From: Methylobacterium sp. NEAU K
Lineage (GTDB): Bacteria > Pseudomonadota > Alphaproteobacteria > Rhizobiales > Beijerinckiaceae
Assembly (NCBI RefSeq): GCF_030700285.1
Contig: NZ_JAUYZJ010000029.1
Coordinates: forward strand, 1 to 64,000
DNA: 64,000 nucleotides
Direction: 5' to 3'
The notes below the pieces were generated by a model, which worked only from the letters and a program-made list of their open reading frames with translations, made no database searches and was not told where the DNA came from. Of this stretch, positions 7,285-15,889 are shown one piece after another. Every line of letters begins with the position of its first letter. The stretch's first letter is position 1. A program made the translations under genes and the position numbers.

Positions 7285-10005
7285 TCACGCATCGTTCAGC
7301 TCCCGTTTTGCTGACATTGCCGCTGAAATCTGAGCTTGTGCACGCGCACGCTGCGCCTTTTCGCGCTCGGCTCGCTCGGCAAACCGCGCGTGAATTCTCG
7401 GGTTTACCGCCCACTTAGTCGGCCCGTCCGGCCCGCTTTCCGCCACAGCCACCCACGCAGCCCCCTCAAGCTCCCGCATCGCCGCGCGGGTGAGCCCCCG
7501 CTTACCGCTCAGGGTGCGTCGCGCCTTCTCGATGTCTCGGGCCGTCACGGACAGGACGTCCGGCCGCGTCAGCAGGTGCCCAGCGATCCAGCGCGCCTCA
7601 ATCGTCCGCTCGGCCGGCTCGCAGAACTCGGCGTAGAACCGAAAGGCGTGCTTCACGAGGTACTGGACGAAGCGGGACGCGCGCCGTGCTGTCTCGGCTG
7701 TCACGCCTACTTCAGACCCTCCGACCGGTACCGTGTCGAGAAGCGTCCAAGTATCGAGGGCGTGGAACGTGAGGGTGATGCGGTAGATCAGGCCCTCCCA
7801 TTTCGAGACGTGTCCCTCCCAACCGGCTGAGGCGCCCGGATAGTGCGCAAGGGCGCGCACGCGGCTCTCTGTCTCAGACAGGATCGCGCGGGCCTCGGGC
7901 GACAAATGCACCACGCTGGGCTTCGAGCGGAGCGCAAACATGCCCCGCACCGCGCGTTCATACTCGGCGACCGCCGCGGGATCTTCCGGCACGTCGAGAT
8001 GCACCCGCTCCGCATCGTCGTCCGTCACGAAGATCAGGCGTTGCAGGAAGCCGTCGGTACCCAGGTTGCCCGCGTGCTGGCGGATCTTGTCGGGCTGCGT
8101 CGAGGCAATGAGGCCCATCAGAGCACTGTCGGCCCGCACGGAGCCGCCGACCCGATCGACGCTGATGTCAGTGCCGTCGAGCAGGCGAAGCATAGTGCTG
8201 CGGTCGCCGTCGCCGGAGCGCTTGTAGGCGCCGAAGCTCCCCAGGAAGGCAAACAGTTCATCAGGGGCTCGGATGATCCCGCACGGGTTATCCGCGTGGA
8301 TGCGGACCTGCTTTTCCAGGGTGGCGTCGTCCACGATGAGCCGCCGAATGACGGGCGTTGGCGGCAGCGCTACCGCCGTGCCGTCGCGCTTGCCCTTCGC
8401 GGCCTGCTGCAAAGCATCCCAAGCCGCCTGCGTCTTGCAATTCTGCCGATGAAGCTCCCGGTCTATCTCCTTCAGCGGACGAAGCAGCGCGGAGATCGTC
8501 GGCGACTTCTTCCGACCGGGACGGGCGACGATCACCACCGGCAGTGTGGCCGGCACGAGGAAGCCGGCGCTGTGCTGCCTCACCCGAAGCTTGAGCGCGC
8601 TGCCGATCGTACCACCCAGCGCGGCCACGGCCGCAACGGCCACGAAGCTCTCAGGAACGCCCATCTGACGGCTGAGCGTGCGCACGATCGGCGCGATCAC
8701 ATCCGGCAGGCTCCCTACAGGTGGTGTGGAGAGGTCGGCCGGATCGTCATCACCGAAGATGTCTACCGGCTCGATGACAGTCGAAGTGGACGTCCCAGCG
8801 TCTTCCTCGATCACGTTGAAGAAGCGCTGAGGCCCAACCCGCGTAAGGGCTTTCGCGACCGTGTAAGCGAGGTAGCGTTCAGCCCGGTCGTCGCCGCGCT
8901 GCTCAGCTTCGTCCTGGAATTTGTCCGGCGAGTACGCCGCGACGATTGCAGCTATCTCCTCGAGGTCCAGAATGCCGCCTTCGATCACGTTGGCGGCAAC
9001 CTTGTAGTCTCGATCCGAGCGCTCACCCTTCAATGCCGGCTCGGCGCTGAGCACCTTGTCGAGCTGCGGACGGTTCGCCCGGGCCGTCCTCAACCGCGCG
9101 AGCAGGTCCGGATCAAGCTTCTCCGGATCGCCGATCGCTTCCCATGCAGCCGACAGATCGTATTCGCCTGCCGCGACGGCCGCGGTCGCCTTATCCATTG
9201 GAGGCGCCTGGATCGCGAGGCTACGGAGCGTGTGCAGGCGCCGCGGATCGTCGAACACCTTCCCCTCGGTGAGGGCTGGCACACGGCCCTTTTCCCGCTT
9301 CGTGGCATTCGGCAGGTTAACGGTGAATGGGATGCGGAACGGGTGCGAGACATCGTGCGTGCTGTCGCCGCCGAAGATGTGCGCCAGACCGCGCGAATGC
9401 GCTTCCGCAGCTCGGACATTCTCCGGGGTCGCAGGTAGCGGCTCCCGTAACAGCCACACTCCTTGATATCCGCCGCCGCTGTCTATGACCGCGCTGGCCT
9501 CATACCGCTTGCGCCAGTCCAGTGCCTGATCCCAGAGCCGTTTGCGCTCGCGCTTGAGGCCGTCCGGTTCGGCCTCGATCTTCGGATGCGGATCGCAATC
9601 GATGACGACGCCGCGGATGCCCGTAATGTCCGCCTTGCACACCCTGCCGTATGCGCCCTGCTGTAGATCGCGCGGGACCGGCTCGTTCAGCGTGAAGTGG
9701 AGGTTATACTTGCCCTGGCGCGCCTCGATCCAAGCGGCTAGCTGATCGCGCTCGGCCGGTAGCGCGAAGGTTGCCCCGTGGCAGCTGCCCGCCTCTGGAT
9801 CGATCGCCGCGACCGCGAGAAGCCCTTCGATCAAAGCGACCAAAAAGGCCACAGCCTTAGCTGTGTCACCCTTGGGCAGCTCGGGCGTGGCTTTCACGGG
9901 AGCGGTCTGAAGAGGCGCAGCCTGCGCCGGAGTTACGGCCTCGGAGGCTTCAACTGCGACAGGTTGTGGTTCGGACCGGCCGAGACCATAATTGCTTGCG
10001 TCCAT
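7285..10005 (-). CDS. Primase-like / DUF3987 replication protein
   Basis: This 906-residue protein looks like the replication protein of a phage satellite or plasmid. The N-terminal part resembles RepB/AEP-type primases: GVVIDCDPH supplies a D-x-D pair, and SHPFRIPFTVNLPNA fits the later His-containing motif. The middle part (about residues 430-800) resembles DUF3987 helicase-like proteins, with ARPGRKKSPTISALLRPL in the position of a P-loop region, although no canonical Walker A GKS/T is visible. The ATG at 10005 has a GGGAAAG ribosome site and is preferred over the longer frame starting at 10107. It is preceded by an HTH gene pair on the same strand. Confidence 0.65.
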   Translation of the reverse strand: MDASNYGLGRSEPQPVAVEASEAVTPAQAAPLQTAPVKATPELPKGDTAKAVAFLVALIEGLLAVAAIDPEAGSCHGATFALPAERDQLAAWIEARQGKYNLHFTLNEPVPRDLQQGAYGRVCKADITGIRGVVIDCDPHPKIEAEPDGLKRERKRLWDQALDWRKRYEASAVIDSGGGYQGVWLLREPLPATPENVRAAEAHSRGLAHIFGGDSTHDVSHPFRIPFTVNLPNATKREKGRVPALTEGKVFDDPRRLHTLRSLAIQAPPMDKATAAVAAGEYDLSAAWEAIGDPEKLDPDLLARLRTARANRPQLDKVLSAEPALKGERSDRDYKVAANVIEGGILDLEEIAAIVAAYSPDKFQDEAEQRGDDRAERYLAYTVAKALTRVGPQRFFNVIEEDAGTSTSTVIEPVDIFGDDDPADLSTPPVGSLPDVIAPIVRTLSRQMGVPESFVAVAAVAALGGTIGSALKLRVRQHSAGFLVPATLPVVIVARPGRKKSPTISALLRPLKEIDRELHRQNCKTQAAWDALQQAAKGKRDGTAVALPPTPVIRRLIVDDATLEKQVRIHADNPCGIIRAPDELFAFLGSFGAYKRSGDGDRSTMLRLLDGTDISVDRVGGSVRADSALMGLIASTQPDKIRQHAGNLGTDGFLQRLIFVTDDDAERVHLDVPEDPAAVAEYERAVRGMFALRSKPSVVHLSPEARAILSETESRVRALAHYPGASAGWEGHVSKWEGLIYRITLTFHALDTWTLLDTVPVGGSEVGVTAETARRASRFVQYLVKHAFRFYAEFCEPAERTIEARWIAGHLLTRPDVLSVTARDIEKARRTLSGKRGLTRAAMRELEGAAWVAVAESGPDGPTKWAVNPRIHARFAERAEREKAQRARAQAQISAAMSAKRELNDA

Positions 10006-10136
10006 GACACTTTCCCGGCGGACGGCGGTGCTGGCCGGCGTTCGCGTAGAGGGTTTGAGAGACGAAGCGGCGGCTTCTTGGTGGTGCGGAGGGCCGCCGC
10101 TTCGCATTCAGGCGGCAGTGTCATCGCGCCAGGTCA

Positions 10137-10541
10137 TTACTTCCACGACCACGCTTCGCGCGAAGGCCAGCGGCTGCGGCCAATCTTCTCCCAGATCATC
10201 GCTGCAATGGACCTGTCGAAGGCGTCCACGCAGCGCATCGCTCGGACCACACCGGCTCGGTTGTTCTTCAAGAGGTGTGGCGGAACCCTGACGTACAGCG
10301 CCAGATCTGTGATGCCTTCGCCGCGAACCATGAGGATCGCGTTCGCCTTACGGCCTGCGCCGTTCGAGCACGTCTCGGATTTCCGCATAGGCCGGAGCTG
10401 CACGAGGCAGGCCGGATTGGGGTCCAAGAACTCCGCGTTGCCGGATTTGATGCCCGGGTCGCGGACCCACTGCATGTTGAAGGTGCCGTCGGTCTTGCCG
10501 CGGGCGAAGACGGGCATAAGCCCAGGTGCGGGCCCCCTCAT
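10137..10541 (-). CDS. Hypothetical island protein
   Basis: This 134-residue protein (MRGPAPGLMPVFARGKTDG...) starts at an ATG that shares its A with the stop of the upstream HTH gene (ATGA overlap), so the two are translationally coupled. It is basic, rich in Arg, Lys and Trp at the C-terminus, and matches no family I know. Its position between an AlpA-like regulator and a primase-like gene suggests a small regulator or replication accessory, but nothing in the sequence proves it. Confidence 0.5.
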   Translation of the reverse strand: MRGPAPGLMPVFARGKTDGTFNMQWVRDPGIKSGNAEFLDPNPACLVQLRPMRKSETCSNGAGRKANAILMVRGEGITDLALYVRVPPHLLKNNRAGVVRAMRCVDAFDRSIAAMIWEKIGRSRWPSREAWSWK

Positions 10542-10744
10542 CACGCGGCCCCAGCGCAGGTCGCTAGGAATGCGTCGGCGTCTGCGCGGCGGACTAGGGT
10601 ACGTCGCCCTACCTTGAAGGGCTTGAGATCCCCGCGGGTGAATAGACGATAGACCCCGGTCCGCGAAATGCGCAGGTAGTCGGCGAACTCGTTGACCGTC
10701 ATGGCGCCGGGTGCGGCGGGAGGTGCGGATTCTCTTTTGGACAT
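10541..10744 (-). CDS. AlpA/excisionase-like helix-turn-helix protein
   Basis: This 67-residue protein contains MTVNEFADYLRISRTGVYRLFTRGDLKPFKVGRRTLVRRADADAFL-type sequence: a winged HTH of the MerR-like excisionase/AlpA class (HTH_17), with the first helix at TVNEFADYL, the recognition helix at SRTGVYRLF and the wing at GRRTLVR. The ATG at 10744 has a GAGG site six bases upstream and is preferred to the longer frame from 10792. Such proteins control excision or activate satellite integrase genes. It overlaps the next gene by the ATGA junction. Confidence 0.8.
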   Translation of the reverse strand: MSKRESAPPAAPGAMTVNEFADYLRISRTGVYRLFTRGDLKPFKVGRRTLVRRADADAFLATCAGAA

Positions 10745-10822
10745 CGTGGGCCTCAGCGGTTCGAAGTGCGCTGAGACCGTGCCTTCGGGCACACCCGAAT
10801 AACCGAGCGCTGATGGGCGCTT

Positions 10823-11380
10823 TTATTCGGCGTCTGGATTTCGGCCGGCAGCCTCGATCGCGCCGGGCCACCAGTCAGGTTCCACATCCCCCTCATCCTC
10901 GATCTCATCGAAGAAGAGGTGCGGCCATTGCGGCCGGAACTTACGGTACGCGTCGGCGACCGCCTCGGCCGTCAGGTCCGGCTTGCTTCCACCTTTCCCG
11001 TGCGCTGTGCCTGGTAGACCAGCTCCGATCCCGCGCTTCTCCCGCAGCCGAGGATTGGCAAGATACCGAGGTGCCTCCTTGAAGGCTTGCTCTTCCGTCC
11101 GTCCGACTTCCATCAGGTCTCGAACGACCGCGTTGATCAGCAGCATCCGAGGCGTTTCCTTCGGACGACCTGGGCCAAACAGTGCCTCGCGCGTGAGCCC
11201 CATCTTTCTGAGAAGCATCCGGGCCGCAGGCGTGTTCTGCGCCAGGGAGCGCCGCAGGCCCTCGAACGATTCGCCGCAGCTCGTAGCCTCAGCGGCGAGA
11301 AAGTCGAGCGCATCCCTGCCGGCCTCGACCTTTCGGCCGGTCGGCCAACAAGCGGTAAGCTCAGGCTTTCGACGGCTCAT
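10823..11380 (-). CDS. Hypothetical island protein
   Basis: This 185-residue protein (MSRRKPELTACWPTGRKVEAGRDAL...) is mostly helical by eye, with an acidic C-terminus (FFDEIEDEGDVEPDWW). It is the gene nearest the tRNA-Glu 3' end and is the most upstream of the minus-strand island genes. No family was recognised. The position is where satellites and integrative elements often keep an integrase, but no integrase motif (R...H-x-x-R...Y) is present, so it is not one. Confidence 0.55.
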   Translation of the reverse strand: MSRRKPELTACWPTGRKVEAGRDALDFLAAEATSCGESFEGLRRSLAQNTPAARMLLRKMGLTREALFGPGRPKETPRMLLINAVVRDLMEVGRTEEQAFKEAPRYLANPRLREKRGIGAGLPGTAHGKGGSKPDLTAEAVADAYRKFRPQWPHLFFDEIEDEGDVEPDWWPGAIEAAGRNPDAE

Positions 11381-11459
11381 CGTGCCGATCCGCAAGCAAC
11401 GATTTCGACAACGAAACGCGCCCGGCCCGTACTCATCGCAACTAAGTGCTTGATTTTGT

Positions 11460-11535
11460 TGGCGCGCCCTACGGGAATCGAACCCGTGTTTTCGCCGTGA
11501 AAGGGCGACGTCCTGGACCGCTAGACGAAGGGCGC
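11460..11535 (-). tRNA. tRNA-Glu (anticodon UUC)
   Basis: Read on the minus strand, GCGCCCTTCGTCTAGCGGTC opens the acceptor and D arms. The anticodon loop reads CCTTTCACG with UUC, the T arm contains GGTTCGATTCC, and the acceptor closes with AGGGCGC followed by discriminator G. CCA is encoded at 11462-11460. The acceptor stem is seven perfect pairs. The 3' end faces the island genes, so it is the probable integration site. Confidence 0.97.
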
Positions 11536-11641
11536 TTTGGCTAGGCTGTGGTTCTATAGTCGGAGCGGAGGCGCCCGGCAACCGCCGATGCGCTGCGGCG
11601 TGCGGGTTTGACCGCGGGGCGGGTTGGGGCGATGGAGAGGT

Positions 11642-12184
11642 ATGCTGCAGATCCCGCCTCGCATGACCCTCGTCCTCGGCGGCGCGCGTTCCGGCAAGAG
11701 CGCCTACGCGGAGGGTCTGATCGAGGCCTGTCCCGGCCCGTGGCTCTATCTCGCAACCGCGCAGGCGTTCGACGACGAGATGGTCGCGCGCATCGCCCAG
11801 CATCGCGCCCGGCGCGTCGGGGCGTGGCGCACGCGCGACGTGCCGCTCGCCCTGCCGGAGGCCGTGGCGGAGGCGGAGGGTCCGGCCCTGGTCGATTGCC
11901 TTACCCTGTGGCTCACCAACCTGATCCTCGCGGGGGCCGATCTGGAGGACGCCGTGGACCGGCTGTTCGCCGCCTGCGCGCGCGTGCCGGGACCGCTGGT
12001 GCTGGTCGGCAGCGAGGTCGGGCTCGGGATCGTGCCCGACAACGCGCTGGCCCGCCGCTTCCGCGACGAGGCCGGGCGCCTGCACCAGCGGCTCGCCGCC
12101 CAGGCCGAAAGGGTCGTGCTCACCGTGGCCGGGCTGCCGCTGACCGTGAAGCCCGCGCCCCCCGCGCAAGGAACCTCCGCATGA
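11642..12184 (+). CDS. cobU: Adenosylcobinamide kinase / guanylyltransferase
   Basis: The product (about 180 residues) phosphorylates adenosylcobinamide and then transfers GMP to form AdoCbi-GDP in the late cobalamin pathway. The P-loop GGARSGKS is near the N-terminus, the guanylylated histidine is likely in AQHRARR, and VGLGIVPDNALARRFRDEAG is the family's C-terminal signature. The ATG at 11642 is close behind a GGAGAGG site; the ATG at 11663 (MTLVLGG) is an alternative start. The stop overlaps the cobO start (ATGA), so it heads a cobU-cobO-cobQ operon. Confidence 0.95.
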   Translation: MLQIPPRMTLVLGGARSGKSAYAEGLIEACPGPWLYLATAQAFDDEMVARIAQHRARRVGAWRTRDVPLALPEAVAEAEGPALVDCLTLWLTNLILAGADLEDAVDRLFAACARVPGPLVLVGSEVGLGIVPDNALARRFRDEAGRLHQRLAAQAERVVLTVAGLPLTVKPAPPAQGTSA

Positions 12185-12783
12185 GCGACGACGCGACGCG
12201 CCACCGCGAGAAGATGGAGAAGCGCAAGGCCGTGCAGGACGCCGAGGTGGCGGCCAAGACCCTCGAGAAGGGCCTGCTCCTCGTCCATACCGGCCCCGGC
12301 AAGGGCAAGAGCACGGCGGCCCTCGGGCTGATGCTGCGCGCGCTGGGCCGCGGCTGGCGGGTGGGCATGGTGCAGTTCATCAAGGGCGGCTGGGACACCG
12401 GCGAGCGCCACGCGGTCGGCGCCTTCGGCGACAAGGTCGCCTGGCACACGCTGGGCGAGGGCTTCACCTGGGAGACGCAGGACAAGGCCCGGGATATCGC
12501 CGCATGCCGCCACGCCTGGGACGTGGCCGAGGGGCTGATGGCCGATCCCACGATCCGCCTGCTCGTCCTCGACGAGTTGAACATCGCCCTGCGCTACGAC
12601 TACCTCGACCTCGACGCGGTGCTGGCCGCCCTCACGCGCCGCCGGCCGGACCTGCACGTGGTCGTCACCGGCCGCAACGCCAAGCCGGCCCTGATCGAGG
12701 CCGCCGACCTCGTCACCGAGATGGGCAGCGTCAAGCACCACTTCGCGGCCGGCGTGAAGGCCCAGGAAGGGATCGAGTTCTGA
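12181..12783 (+). CDS. cobO: Cob(I)yrinic acid a,c-diamide adenosyltransferase
   Basis: This 200-residue CobA/CobO-type ATP:corrinoid adenosyltransferase attaches the 5'-deoxyadenosyl group to the reduced corrin. Visible features are the P-loop HTGPGKGKSTAALG (about residues 36-49), VQFIKGGWDTGE, the LLVLDELNIAL Walker B-like strand and the conserved VVTGRNAKPALIEAADLVTEM stretch near the C-terminus. Its ATG overlaps the cobU stop by four bases. cobQ follows after a short gap. Confidence 0.97.
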   Translation: MSDDATRHREKMEKRKAVQDAEVAAKTLEKGLLLVHTGPGKGKSTAALGLMLRALGRGWRVGMVQFIKGGWDTGERHAVGAFGDKVAWHTLGEGFTWETQDKARDIAACRHAWDVAEGLMADPTIRLLVLDELNIALRYDYLDLDAVLAALTRRRPDLHVVVTGRNAKPALIEAADLVTEMGSVKHHFAAGVKAQEGIEF

Positions 12784-12806
12784 GCCGGCCGCCCAAGAAG
12801 GCCCTG

Positions 12807-14249
12807 ATGATCCAGGGCACCGGCTCCGATGTCGGCAAGTCGCTGATCGTGGCGGGGCTGGCGCGCGCCTTCACCGACCGGGGCCTGCGGGTGCGCCCGT
12901 TCAAGCCGCAGAACATGTCGAACAACGCCGCCGTCACCCAGGATGGCGGCGAGATCGGCCGGGCGCAGGCGCTCCAGGCCCGGGCCGCCCGGGTGCCCGC
13001 CTCCGTGCACATGAACCCCGTGCTGCTGAAGCCGCAGAGCGAGGTCGGCTCCCAGGTGGTGGTGCAGGGGCGGATGGTCACCACCGTGAAGGCGCGCGAC
13101 TACCAGGCCTGGAAGCCGAAGCTCATGCCCGCCGTCCTGGAGAGCTTTTCGCGCCTGGCCGCGGAGGCCGATCTGGTCCTGGTCGAGGGGGCGGGCTCGG
13201 CCTCCGAGGTGAACCTGCGGGCCGGCGACATCGCCAATATGGGCTTCGCCCGGGCCACCGACACGCCGGTGGTGCTGGTGGGCGACATCGACCGGGGCGG
13301 GGTGATCGCCAGCCTCGTCGGCACCCGGGTCGTGATCGCGGCGGCCGATGCCGCGCTGATCGCCGGCTTCATCGTCAACCGCTTCCGCGGCGATCCGAGC
13401 CTGTTCGCGGACGGCATGCGGCTGATCGCGGAACGGACCGGGTGGGCGCCCCTGGGCCTCGTGCCGCATTTCCCCGACGCCGCGCGCCTGCCGGCCGAGG
13501 ACGTGCTCGGGCTGGCGGGCTCCGGGCCGCGCGCTCCGGGCGCCGTCACGGTGGCGGTTCCGGTGCTGCCGCGCATCGCCAATTTCGACGACCTCGACCC
13601 GCTGCGGGCGGAGCCGGGCGTGTCGGTGGTGCTGGTGCGCCCCGGTACGCCGATCCCCGCCGACGCCGCCCTCGTGCTGCTGCCGGGCTCCAAGACCACG
13701 ATCGACGACCTCGATGTCTTCCGCGCCGAGGGCTGGGACGTCGATCTGCGCGCCCATGTCCGGCGGGGCGGCCGGGTGCTCGGCCTGTGCGGCGGCTTCC
13801 AGATGCTGGGGCGCACGCTCGCCGATCCCCACGGGATCGAGGGGACGCCGCGCACCGTGCCGGGCCTGGGGCTCCTGGACGTCGAGACCGTGATGACGCC
13901 GGACAAGCGCCTCGCCGCGGTGACGGGCACGAGCCTGCCCGATGCCGTCCCGTTCTCCGGCTACGAGATGCATATCGGCGCCACAAGCGGCCCCGACGCG
14001 GCCCGGCCGCTGCTGCGCCTCGCCGACGGGCGCACGGACGGGGCGGTCTCGGCGGACGGTCGGGTGGCCGGGACCTACGTGCACGGGCTGTTCGCGCACG
14101 AGGCCCAGCGCGCGGCCTGGCTCGCCCGCCTCGGGACCGCCTCGGACGGCGCAGGCTACGAGGCCGGGGTCGAGGCGGCGCTGGACGGCCTCGCGCGACA
14201 CATCGCAGCGCATGTCGATTGCGACCGTCTGCTGGCGCTTGCCCGGTAG
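12807..14249 (+). CDS. cobQ: Cobyric acid synthase
   Basis: The 480-residue enzyme amidates adenosylcobyrinic acid a,c-diamide at four positions using glutamine. The N-terminal synthetase domain starts MIQGTGSDVGKSLIVAGLARA, the DTBS-like nucleotide site. The C-terminal class I amidotransferase domain has the nucleophile Cys in LGLCGGFQMLG and the His in YVHGLFAHE. The ATG at 12807 has AAGAAGG five bases upstream and lies 23 bases after the cobO stop. Length is normal for the family. Confidence 0.97.
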   Translation: MIQGTGSDVGKSLIVAGLARAFTDRGLRVRPFKPQNMSNNAAVTQDGGEIGRAQALQARAARVPASVHMNPVLLKPQSEVGSQVVVQGRMVTTVKARDYQAWKPKLMPAVLESFSRLAAEADLVLVEGAGSASEVNLRAGDIANMGFARATDTPVVLVGDIDRGGVIASLVGTRVVIAAADAALIAGFIVNRFRGDPSLFADGMRLIAERTGWAPLGLVPHFPDAARLPAEDVLGLAGSGPRAPGAVTVAVPVLPRIANFDDLDPLRAEPGVSVVLVRPGTPIPADAALVLLPGSKTTIDDLDVFRAEGWDVDLRAHVRRGGRVLGLCGGFQMLGRTLADPHGIEGTPRTVPGLGLLDVETVMTPDKRLAAVTGTSLPDAVPFSGYEMHIGATSGPDAARPLLRLADGRTDGAVSADGRVAGTYVHGLFAHEAQRAAWLARLGTASDGAGYEAGVEAALDGLARHIAAHVDCDRLLALAR

Positions 14250-14582
14250 GCGCGGCCGGGGCCGGTGACGAAGCTGCGACGATCAACGCCCCCCCGCGAA
14301 GGACCGCGGCGATCATGGGAATGCCCGATGCCCATGCAGCCCCGGGTCGGCGCGGATCCCGCTCCTGTCCGCCTGCCCCGCCGTGGGGCCGGGCTGATGT
14401 TCGTGGTGCTCTCCGCCCTGCGGCGGGACGCGGTGGGACGCGGCGAGACGCGCGGCGCCCGCGGCGGCGCGGACAGCCTGAACGCGGCGCAGGTTCATGC
14501 GTTATCATTCCCGAGGCCGACTTATCCGGCACGATGATGCAGCCCCACAACCCTGCGGGACATCATTCAGGAGGGCATTGCG
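14250..14582. other. Gap between cobQ and a small membrane protein
   Basis: This 333-bp stretch is very GC-rich and holds no gene I can support. A plus-strand open frame (14265-14537) has no recognisable product and looks like a chance frame. The last 90 bases presumably carry the promoter of the small membrane protein gene that follows. Confidence 0.4.
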
Positions 14583-14759
14583 ATGAGCGACGGGATTCCG
14601 CTTCTGATCCTGGCCCTGGGGACTCTGGGCGGCGTCTGGTTCCTGGCCGCTGCGGCCCGGAAGCAGGTGGCCGACGCCAAGGGCGATCCACAGCGCTCCA
14701 CCGTGATCCGCGATCACGGCGGCGCCCCGCGCCCCAACATGCCGGGGACCGAGCACTGA
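14583..14759 (+). CDS. Small single-span membrane protein (58 aa)
   Basis: An ATG with a strong AGGAGG site opens a 58-codon frame: an N-terminal hydrophobic helix (IPLLILALGTLGGVWFLAAAA, about residues 5-25), then a short polar tail rich in basic residues ending in PRPNMPGTEH. It is likely an inner-membrane protein with the tail in the cytoplasm. No family was recognised. It lies between cobQ and the convergent cbiB; whether it belongs to cobalamin or cobalt handling is unknown. Confidence 0.65.
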   Translation: MSDGIPLLILALGTLGGVWFLAAAARKQVADAKGDPQRSTVIRDHGGAPRPNMPGTEH

Positions 14760-14855
14760 CGCCATGAGCCAGCGCATCGCCGTCTTCCCGAGAGCCCGCG
14801 GCCGCCATTCGGCGCATGGCTCCATCGCTTCGTCAGCGGACGATATTTTCGGCGC

Positions 14856-14882
14856 GCCGGATGCGATTTCTCCGCATCCGGC
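14856..14882. terminator. Hairpin downstream of cbiB
   Basis: A perfect 10-bp stem (GCCGGATGCG with CGCATCCGGC) closes a 7-base loop. It lies 23 bases beyond the cbiB stop in the gap with the convergent small gene. There is no T-tract on either strand, so it is a possible terminator or 3' stabiliser, not a classic intrinsic terminator. Confidence 0.5.
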
Positions 14883-14905
14883 TCCGAACACGCCCTGCCG
14901 CCGGG

Positions 14906-15889
14906 TCAGCCCGCGACGATGAGCCAGAGGGCGAGCAGCGCCAGGACGAGGCCGCCCTGGATGAGGCAGGCCGTGCGGTAGAGCGCGAGCGCCCGGGCGA
15001 TGTCGTCCGCATCGGCCTCGGCGCGTCCGTCGCCCATATGGGCATCGGGGACGCGGGTGCCGCCGTAGACCCGCGGCCCCGCGAGACGCAGGCCCAGCGC
15101 GCCGGCCATCGCGGCCTCGGGCCAGCCGGCATTGGGCGAGCGGTGGCGGCCCGCGTCGCGGAGCATCGCCCGGAGGGCAGCGCGCGCGTCGGCGCCGCGC
15201 AGGGCCGCCGCCCCGGCGATCAGCAGGCCGGCGAGCCGCGAGGCCGGCAGGTTCACGCCATCGTCGAGCCGGGCCGCCGCCCAGCCGAAGGCCGCATGGC
15301 GCGGGGTGCGGTGGCCGATCATGCTGTCGGCGGTGTTGATCGCCTTGTAGAGCGCCCCCCCGGGCAGGCCGAGGCAGCCGATCCAGAAGGCCGGCGCCAC
15401 GATCCCGTCGGAAAAATTCTCGGCGAGGCTCTCGATCGCGGCGCGGCAGACCGCCGGCGCGTCGAGGTGCTCGGGGTCGCGACCGACGATCATCGAAACG
15501 GCGCGGCGCCCGGCCTCCAGGCCGCCCGTCCGCAGGGCGGTCTCCACCGCCGCGACATGGTCGTGCAGGCTGCGCTGCGCCGGCAGGCTGGCGCAGAGGA
15601 GGCCGAGCAGCAGGCAGGCGGGCAGGGGACCGGCGAGGCCGGCGAGCGCGGTAAGGACACAGGCGGGCAGGGCGGTCGCGGCGAGCAGGATCGCCAGCGC
15701 GAGGCAGCCGGCGATCCGGCGGCGGCGCTCGGAGCCGCGGTTGAGGCCGCGATCCAGCCAGGCAATCAGCCGGCCGATCCAGGTGACAGGGTGGCCGAGC
15801 GCCCTGTAGAGCGCGTCCGGATAGCCGGCCGCCGCCTCGATCCCGAGGGCGAGGGCGAGGATGGCGAGCGTGTCGGGCGGATGGACCAT
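14906..15889 (-). CDS. cbiB: Adenosylcobinamide-phosphate synthase
   Basis: This 327-residue CbiB/CobD membrane protein joins aminopropanol (phosphate) to adenosylcobyric acid. Family marks include GHPVTWIGRLIAWLD near residue 30, SLAENFSDGIVAPAFW, ALYKAINTADSMIGHRT and SPNAGWPEAAMAGALGLRL, with several hydrophobic helices. The open frame continues upstream antisense to cobC, but the family start corresponds to the ATG at 15889. That start overlaps the divergent cobC start by nine bases, so no intergenic promoter exists and the promoter must lie within cobC. Confidence 0.96.
   Translation of the reverse strand: MVHPPDTLAILALALGIEAAAGYPDALYRALGHPVTWIGRLIAWLDRGLNRGSERRRRIAGCLALAILLAATALPACVLTALAGLAGPLPACLLLGLLCASLPAQRSLHDHVAAVETALRTGGLEAGRRAVSMIVGRDPEHLDAPAVCRAAIESLAENFSDGIVAPAFWIGCLGLPGGALYKAINTADSMIGHRTPRHAAFGWAAARLDDGVNLPASRLAGLLIAGAAALRGADARAALRAMLRDAGRHRSPNAGWPEAAMAGALGLRLAGPRVYGGTRVPDAHMGDGRAEADADDIARALALYRTACLIQGGLVLALLALWLIVAG

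Larger units (their letters stand above)
2499..11459. mobile_element. Putative satellite-like genomic island next to tRNA-Glu
   Basis: The region between the IS66 element and the 3' end of tRNA-Glu contains a serine recombinase, an AT-rich two-gene operon, phage-type small proteins, a primase/DUF3987-like protein, an AlpA-like HTH protein and hypotheticals, nearly all on the minus strand. Housekeeping genes start immediately beyond the tRNA. A tRNA 3' end is a classic integration site, so this looks like an integrated element. No tyrosine integrase and no second copy of the tRNA 3' end were found in the window, so the left boundary is unknown and the element may extend beyond the left edge. 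Confidence 0.5.

Noticed and set aside
11536..11641. Possible cobalamin riboswitch upstream of cobU
   Set aside because: The gap is only about 100 bases and shows no B12-box-like sequence, so there is no room for the full aptamer.
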